This document shows, piece after piece, positions 7,065-7,888 of a DNA stretch of 7,888 nt (the first letter of the stretch is position 1; the number at the start of each line of letters is the position of its first letter). Origin of the DNA: DASXRU01 sp039933315 (lineage in GTDB: Bacteria; Acidobacteriota; Blastocatellia; Pyrinomonadales; Pyrinomonadaceae); contig JBDTOI010000183.1 of assembly GCA_039933315.1 (NCBI GenBank), positions 1 to 7,888 on the forward strand, given 5' to 3'. Below the pieces are notes generated by a model. The model did no database searches. It was given only the letters and a program-made list of their open reading frames with translations, and was not told where the DNA came from. The translations under genes and the position numbers were made by a program.

Positions 7065-7888
7065 ATGACACATCGCACTGCCGCTATCGCACTGGTACTC
7101 CTGCTGGCCGGCTTAAGCGCAGCTCAGGAACGCACAACTTTCACCGTGGGTACCGCCACCGCAGCGCGCGGCCAGAAAGCCACGGGCACGATTGAGGTGC
7201 CGGCCGGCAGCGACGCGGCCTTAAGTATCCCGGTGGCCGTCTTCCACGGCGCGAGGCCGGGGCCGGTGCTGGCACTCGTCTCCGGCGCGCATGGTACGGA
7301 ATACGCTTCGATCATCGCCCTCGAGAAGTTGATCGGCATGCTCAACCCGGCGGAGATGTCCGGCACCGTGATCATCGTGCCGCTAATAAACATTCCCTCG
7401 TTCGAGCAAAAGGTGCCGCACGTCAATCCGGTGGATCGGAAGAGCATGAACCGAATGTATCCCGGCAAGATGGACGGCACGCAGACAGACCGTGCCTCAT
7501 TCCTGATCACGAAACAGGTGGTGGAGCAGTCTGATCATCTGATTGACCTGCATGGGGGCGACACGGACGAGAGCCTTCGGCCCTATAGCTACTGGACCAA
7601 AACAGGTAACGAAAAACAGGATCGCATCTCGCGCGATATGGTGCTCGCTTTCGGTCTGGATCACATCATTATTTCCACCGATCGACCGAAGGACCCGCAG
7701 GCTTCGCGATATCTGGAGAACACCGCCACCACGCGTGGCAAACCATCAATCACCGTCGAGGCGGGCCACGCCGGCACAGTCGAAGCCGACGACGTCAGCG
7801 CATTGACGAGCGGCTGCCTCAACGTGATGCGATATCTGAAAATGCTGCCCGGGACGGCAACAATGATCGAAAACCCCGTATGGATCGA
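7065..7888 (+). CDS. Secreted aspartoacylase / succinylglutamate desuccinylase family zinc hydrolase, 5' part
   Basis: The gene runs off the window; 274 complete codons are visible and the C-terminus is missing. The start has a strong RBS. Residues 1-20 (MTHRTAAIALVLLLAGLSAA) look like a Sec signal peptide with a likely cleavage after Ala20, so the enzyme is probably exported. The body matches the AstE/AspA (M14-like) zinc hydrolase fold: the first zinc pair His76 and Glu79 in GAHGTEY, Asn129-Arg130 in MNRMYPG for substrate carboxylate binding, His163 in DLHGGD as third zinc ligand, and Glu232 in VEAGHAG at the place of the catalytic Glu of aspartoacylase. All active-site positions expected in this part are present. 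Members hydrolyse N-acyl amino acids or related amides; the substrate here cannot be read from sequence. A relation to the kinases upstream is not shown, and the separate RBS and spacer suggest its own expression. Confidence 0.88.
   Translation, partial: MTHRTAAIALVLLLAGLSAAQERTTFTVGTATAARGQKATGTIEVPAGSDAALSIPVAVFHGARPGPVLALVSGAHGTEYASIIALEKLIGMLNPAEMSGTVIIVPLINIPSFEQKVPHVNPVDRKSMNRMYPGKMDGTQTDRASFLITKQVVEQSDHLIDLHGGDTDESLRPYSYWTKTGNEKQDRISRDMVLAFGLDHIIISTDRPKDPQASRYLENTATTRGKPSITVEAGHAGTVEADDVSALTSGCLNVMRYLKMLPGTATMIENPVWI

Overview
The window reads as chromosomal DNA of a fairly GC-rich soil- or sediment-type bacterium, most likely an Acidobacteriota member. This is inferred from gene content: Hanks-type Ser/Thr kinases fused through one membrane helix to TolB/WD40-like propellers, next to a TolB_N/FlgO-plus-TPR protein, is a combination strongly expanded in that phylum. 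The intergenic micro-repeats also fit. No rRNA, tRNA, CRISPR, transposase or phage gene is visible.

Layout, all on the + strand. (1) 1-1250 is the 3' part of a signalling protein: a FlgO/TolB-N-like domain followed by about eight TPR-like helical repeats. Its start, and possibly an N-terminal kinase domain, lies upstream. (2) 1271-4072 is a complete membrane-anchored Ser/Thr kinase with a C-terminal propeller. It begins 20 nt after the previous stop, so the two genes are probably co-transcribed. (3) 4073-4243 is a structured spacer: two consecutive hairpins at the end of gene 2, then a 7-bp and a 9-bp short tandem repeat running up to the next start codon. (4) 4244-6940 is a second, paralogous kinase-propeller protein. 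(5) 6941-7064 is a spacer with a strong ribosome binding site at its end. (6) 7065-7888 is the 5' part of a secreted zinc-dependent aspartoacylase/succinylglutamate-desuccinylase-like hydrolase that runs off the window.

How they may work together (inference): the two kinases keep all the main catalytic residues and should be active. They are predicted to put the kinase in the cytoplasm and the propeller in the periplasm, where it could bind a ligand or cell-wall component. The upstream TPR protein is a plausible partner or a third sensor of the same type. The hydrolase has its own strong RBS and a signal peptide, and may be functionally separate.

No clearly new system is evident. The least ordinary items are the composite repeat spacer that supplies the leader of kinase 2, the tandem hairpins across the stop of kinase 1, a 26-bp exact in-frame repeat inside its propeller, its long acidic activation loop, and a composition change between its kinase and propeller halves.
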